The notes beneath the pieces were generated by a model that saw only the letters and a list, made by a program, of their open reading frames with translations, was not told the DNA's origin and ran no database searches. The position numbers and the translations under genes are program-made. Positions 61,701-64,000 of a stretch of 64,000 nt of DNA are shown one piece after another (positions within the stretch are counted from its first letter, which is position 1; every line of letters starts with the position of its first letter). The DNA comes from Megaleporinus macrocephalus (lineage: Eukaryota > Chordata > Actinopteri > Characiformes > Anostomidae). The DNA is taken from positions 12,104,962 through 12,168,961 of the forward strand of contig CM038720.1 in the NCBI GenBank assembly GCA_021613375.1. Direction: 5' to 3'.

Positions 61701-61835
61701 GACAGAAGCTTGCCATTGTCTTCAGTGTCTTTAGATAACATGTAGTAGTTTTCTCACCGGTTCCTCTTTTTACGATGCTCCCTGTTGGAATTTTCTGACT
61801 CGCTGCCACTGCTGGTGTTGCCACGGGAACGTGAC
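47410..61835 (-). CDS. C-terminal 204 residues of an unidentified Ser/Arg-rich protein, seven exons
   Basis: Minus-strand exons 61835-61758, 57925-57806, 55265-55218, 51994-51926, 50446-50336, 50189-50111 and 48122-48012 all have GT/AG borders, and their phases join into one open frame ending TGA at 48012. The polyadenylation signal AATAAA (reverse of 47427-47432) bounds a 0.6-kb 3' UTR. In order the protein shows an acidic/Ser patch then basic cluster ([17 protein letters not shown]), [12 protein letters not shown], a short RS stretch ([12 protein letters not shown]), [20 protein letters not shown], a second basic/Ser segment ([16 protein letters not shown]), a Pro/Ser linker, and a polar tail ending RTKNET. 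No enzyme domain or membrane segment is visible in this part. The 5' exons lie beyond the right edge. I could not name the family. The phase agreement of seven exons makes it a real gene. Confidence 0.8.
48123..50110. other. Last intron of the unidentified gene
   Basis: No nested gene seen. It contains a weak interspersed-repeat passage near 48440-48590 and a short (GCTT)n at about 49623-49640. Confidence 0.5.
51505..51549. repeat. (TA)n(TATG)n microsatellite
   Basis: About 17 TA pairs after a C run, then three GTAT units, in an intron of the unidentified gene. Confidence 0.9.
52238..52475 (-). mobile_element. MITE copy 10 (reverse)
   Basis: Left terminus gcggcgctgtcaaaagaaaa and right terminus tttttattggacagctacga are inverted relative to each other. 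The reverse core ggttccattgacttagattg is present. Confidence 0.75.
52990..53034 (-). mobile_element. MITE fragment (copy 11) interrupted by a Tc1 element
   Basis: Only the terminus gtttttctttggacagcggt and 'gatata' remain, directly at the left edge of the Tc1 insertion at 53035. Confidence 0.5.
53035..54641 (+). mobile_element. Nearly complete Tc1-like transposon, identical 39-bp ends
   Basis: A 1607-bp element flanked by TA. The first 39 bases (starting cagtgccctccataattatt) are exactly repeated in inverted form at the right end. Inner related motifs (acaattattggcacccctaa at about 53231; ggggtgctaataattgtggc at about 54430) give the IR/DR layout of transposase double binding sites. It lies in the intron of the unidentified gene between exons 55218-55265 and 51926-51994, on the opposite strand. 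The transposase is listed separately. Confidence 0.95.
53410..54423 (+). pseudogene. Tc1-type transposase with a single in-frame stop
   Basis: Cut-and-paste DDE transposase. The start MGKTKEHS at 53410 is preferred over the in-frame ATG at 53383 because it matches the family's usual N-terminus. The frame has 338 codons, the family norm being about 340 aa. A paired helix-turn-helix region covers about residues 1-110, with GRPR-like GRGR at about 57-60. Catalytic residues are Asp in LWSDETK, Asp in FQQDNDPKH and Glu in [11 protein letters not shown], the DD34E pattern. Codon 255 (54172-54174) is TAG, just after QKW, where relatives usually have a hydrophobic residue. Otherwise the frame is open to TAA 54421-54423. 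As written it lacks the catalytic Glu and is inactive. Confidence 0.92.
55400..55893 (+). mobile_element. L2/CR1-like retrotransposon 3' end
   Basis: Ends gcacaatgacaataaagttg followed by 'aatctaatt' and a short (atctaat) tail, the usual 3' terminus of fish L2-type insertions. A (TA)n tract (55677-55712) interrupts it. No coding sequence. Confidence 0.55.
57300..57440. repeat. Intronic local repeat, copy A (partial)
   Basis: Shares aagactgatcaagagaggag, 'gaactaggagttctgggcg' and 'gcctgtagctagaaggcc' with the copies at 57577 and 58227. Confidence 0.55.
57577..57785. repeat. Intronic local repeat, copy B
   Basis: About 200 bp, from tgcaatgtttggtggtggta to gcagtgtaaatgtggggtag, closely matching copy C. 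It ends about 20 bp from the splice donor of the exon 57925-57806. Confidence 0.8.
58227..58440. repeat. Intronic local repeat, copy C
   Basis: From tgcaacatctggtggtggta to gcagtgtaaatgtagggtac, in the same orientation as copy B. The exon between B and C is not duplicated. Confidence 0.8.
58715..59460 (+). mobile_element. L1-like LINE ORF2 C-terminal fragment and 3' UTR
   Basis: The plus strand near 58770-58860 reads [20 protein letters not shown], the Cys/His cluster (CxxCG...H.FW.C) at the end of L1-type ORF2 proteins. Degenerate coding-like text follows to about 59150. A G-rich passage (ggtttgggtggggtggtggg) and 'aataaaaac' then suit an L1 3' end. No intact reverse transcriptase or endonuclease. 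A dead 5'-truncated copy. Confidence 0.7.
59568..60360 (+). pseudogene. Degenerate Tc1-like element, transposase remnant
   Basis: Begins attccaaaaaagttgggaga. It continues with the upstream and transposase text of a very common teleost Tc1-type repeat ('gaaaggctcagtcg', 'ttcacagaatctggagaaag', 'catccagaaatgcc', 'attgttataaacgcaaagttcaaaagc'), ending in the 'agagacgtctctgct' region. Frames are broken by many stops and the 3' end is missing. Inactive relic. Confidence 0.7.
60545..60958. repeat. 36-bp minisatellite, about 11 units
   Basis: The unit is ttacatttacactccattat followed by cagtactttctactcc. Some units carry CTG for CAG, a GC at the join, or a short internal deletion near 60840. Confidence 0.95.
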
Positions 61836-62342
61836 CTGAAGGGTCAACAAAAGGGGTTAAAAGTTGAGGTCAGGGCAACATGGAAAATATTAAGAAGATA
61901 CAGAGAATTCAGTTATAGAGATTTCAGGTGTGGTGCAGAATGAATCCTACTGCCATCTGTTTCTTAGCTCAGATGGAGGATTACAGGACATACTGCCCAC
62001 TGTTGTTCTGCGGAGATGCTTTTTTGACTGGTCAGCCAAATTAGCTCCAGCCTTTCGTTAGTTTGGTAAATGTTTTGTTTAACACGTGAGTTAACTGCAC
62101 ATGGACCTGCAACTCGTTAACTAAATCTGTTGCCTTTCTGTGAGATTGTTTGGGTGTAGATTATGATATACAGGCCTCTTTATAATATTTTCAAGTCTTA
62201 TCAGCCATTAATTTCAGGTTATTCATGTTTTAGGAGATAATTTTATCTCTTGTTTTAGGAGATAACTCTAAGAAGAGATAAAATAAGTGAGTTTCCAAAG
62301 CTGGAGTTAAAAACAAAATTAAAAGCTATAGAGAAAAATGAG

Positions 62343-63492
62343 ACTCCTCACAATCAACTGCAAGACCTGCAAGACCCTGTAGACCACCAAAACTGTCCCT
62401 ATCATATAAACATTACTTAAAGCTTTCCTCACAACCAACTGCAAGACCTGGTACACCACAAAAACTGTCCCCTTCATATAAACAGTACCTAATGCTTTCC
62501 TCACAACCACCTGCAAGACCCTGTAGACCACAAAAACTGTCACCATCAATAAACAATACTTAAAGCTTTCATCACAATCACCTGCAAGAGCTGGTAGACC
62601 ACTAAAACTGTCCCCATCAGTTCTTAAAGCTTTCATCACAACCACCTGCAAGACCTGGTAGAATACCAAAACTGTCCCTATCATATAAACAATACTTAAA
62701 GCTTACCTCACAACCACCTGCAATACCTGGTAGACCACCAAAACTGTCCCCATCATATAAACAGTTCTTAAAGCTTACCTCACAACCACCTGCAAAACCT
62801 GGTAGACCACCAAAACTGTCCCTATCATATAAACAATACTTAAAGCTTACCTCACAACCACCTGCAATACCTGGTAGACCACAAAAACTGTCCCCATCAT
62901 ATAAACAGTACTTAAAGCTTTCCTCACAACCACCTGCAAGACCTGGTAGACCACCAAAACTGTCCCCATCATATAAACAGTACTTAAAACTTTCATCACA
63001 ACCACCTGCAAGACCCTGTAGACCACCAAAACTGTCCCCATCATATAAACAGTACTTAAATCTTTTCTCACAACCACCTGCAAGTCCTGGTAGACCACCA
63101 AAACTGCCCTCATCATATAAACAGTTCTTAAAGCGTACCTCACAACCACCTGCAAGACCTGGTAGACCACCAAAACTGTCCCCAACATATAAACAGTTCT
63201 TAAAGCTTACCTCACAACCACCTGCAAGACCTGGTAGACCACCAAAACTGTCCCCATCATATAAACAGTTCTTAAAGCTTACCTCACAACCACCTGCAAG
63301 ACCTGGTAGACCACCAAAACTGTCCCCAACATATAAACAGTTCTTAAAGCTTACCTCACAACCACCTGCAAGTCCTGGTAGACCACCAAAACTGTCCCCA
63401 TCATATAAACAGTACTTAAAGCTTTCCTCACAACCACCTGCAAGAGCTGGTAGACCACCAAAACTGTCCCCATCATATAAACAGTACTTAAA
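62343..63492. repeat. 72-bp minisatellite, about 16 units
   Basis: The unit joins caccaaaactgtccccatca, tataaacagttcttaaagct, 'tacctcacaaccacctgc' and 'aagacctggtagac', with 72 bases in most copies. Because 72 is a multiple of three, a 292-aa minus-strand frame stays open with a 24-residue period (GDSFGGLPGLAGGCEVSFKN core). It lies upstream, on the minus strand, of the exon 61835-61758 of the unidentified gene, so it is probably intronic. Six units carry GAG|GTAAGC, a strong donor match, on the transcribed strand. Confidence 0.95.
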
Positions 63493-63499
63493 CACTTTT

Positions 63500-64000
63500 G
63501 ATTGGAGATTGGAGGCTTTGGTCCAACTGTGATGATATATTGTGGTTTATAATATTTCTTCTTTGTAGCTTGTAGCTCACCAAAACAAAAAAAATCTGAT
63601 AAAAGAATTAGGTATGTAAAATACCCCGTTATTCGAGGTTGGTTGGGTCTCATGCTGGCTGAGCTAATTCACTCACTACAGCGACTTCAAACTTTTTCTA
63701 GTTTGGTAGCTCTTCCACACATTAACAGAGATCTTACACATCTCTTCTTTCATCTTCAGTTTGAGAAACTGGCTCCCACCAATCTTGTTGGTAACTGGGC
63801 AAGTTTTCAGATTTACAAATTTACAAATATATAATTTTATTTTGAGATATTCAGGGGGTCCAAGAGGTTAATTAGGAGGTCCCAGATCCCGTAGTATTTT
63901 CCACATTGGTCAAAAATCTATATTCTTTCAATCAGTACCACATTTGTAAGTAGAAGAGGACATATTTAATTATAATTTTAATTTACAGAAATAAAAAACT
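63500..64000. other. Right-edge stretch, no gene recognised
   Basis: AT-rich sequence. I found no further phase-compatible exon of the unidentified gene before the window ends. Confidence 0.4.

Noticed and set aside
62617..63495. 292-aa minus-strand frame with a 24-residue Gly-rich repeat
   Set aside because: A by-product of the 72-bp array. It resembles neither collagen nor another known structural repeat, and the array appears intronic. It is kept only as a splicing-related finding.

Overview
The window reads as nuclear DNA of a ray-finned (teleost) fish. Genes are split by introns, there are CpG-rich promoter stretches, the recognisable proteins are vertebrate (srsf9, gal3st1), and the spaces between are crowded with Tc1/mariner, hAT and MITE-type elements, non-LTR retrotransposon tails, microsatellites and long minisatellites. 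I cannot name the species.

Layout. (1) 486-1280, minus strand: three coding exons of the splicing factor gene srsf9. The last exon lies beyond the left edge. A GC-box/ETS promoter with a donor-ended exon at about 3606-3725 on the same strand may be its 5' end. (2) 4-19 kb: mostly non-coding. It holds a retrotransposon tail, a large foldback element, several copies of an unnamed MITE, a GATA array, a deleted Tc1 element and an 842-bp hAT element with an 8-bp target duplication. A TATA-bearing, donor-ended segment at about 6480-6799 could be the 5' leader exon of the next gene. (3) 19455-22687, plus strand: gal3st1 (galactosylceramide 3'-sulfotransferase), complete in two coding exons (422 aa). 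(4) 24.3-29.0 kb: a 4.7-kb minisatellite of a 24-25 bp unit that looks like the tip of a Tc1-type terminal inverted repeat. (5) 32.6-41.66 kb, plus strand: a CpG-rich promoter and a predicted four-exon transcript with a 2.7-kb last exon and only a 33-aa ORF across its last junction. It is probably a long non-coding RNA or a micropeptide gene. A 43-bp perfect hairpin lies in its first intron. (6) 45.85-47.08 kb: a broken Tc1 element. (7) 47.4-61.8 kb, minus strand: the 3' part of a gene I could not identify. Seven exons with matching phases encode the last 204 residues, rich in Ser/Arg, and the gene continues off the right edge. Its introns carry a nearly intact Tc1 element with one stop codon, an L1-like fragment, another Tc1 remnant, and 36-bp and 72-bp minisatellites.

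The genes have no evident shared pathway: srsf9 acts in nuclear RNA splicing and gal3st1 in Golgi sulfation of glycolipids. No operon-like logic applies. The most distinctive content is the repeat architecture: a transposon-tip minisatellite with higher-order duplication, a 72-bp array carrying splice-site-like motifs in the intron of a gene on the same strand, and a MITE family present about eleven times in 64 kb.
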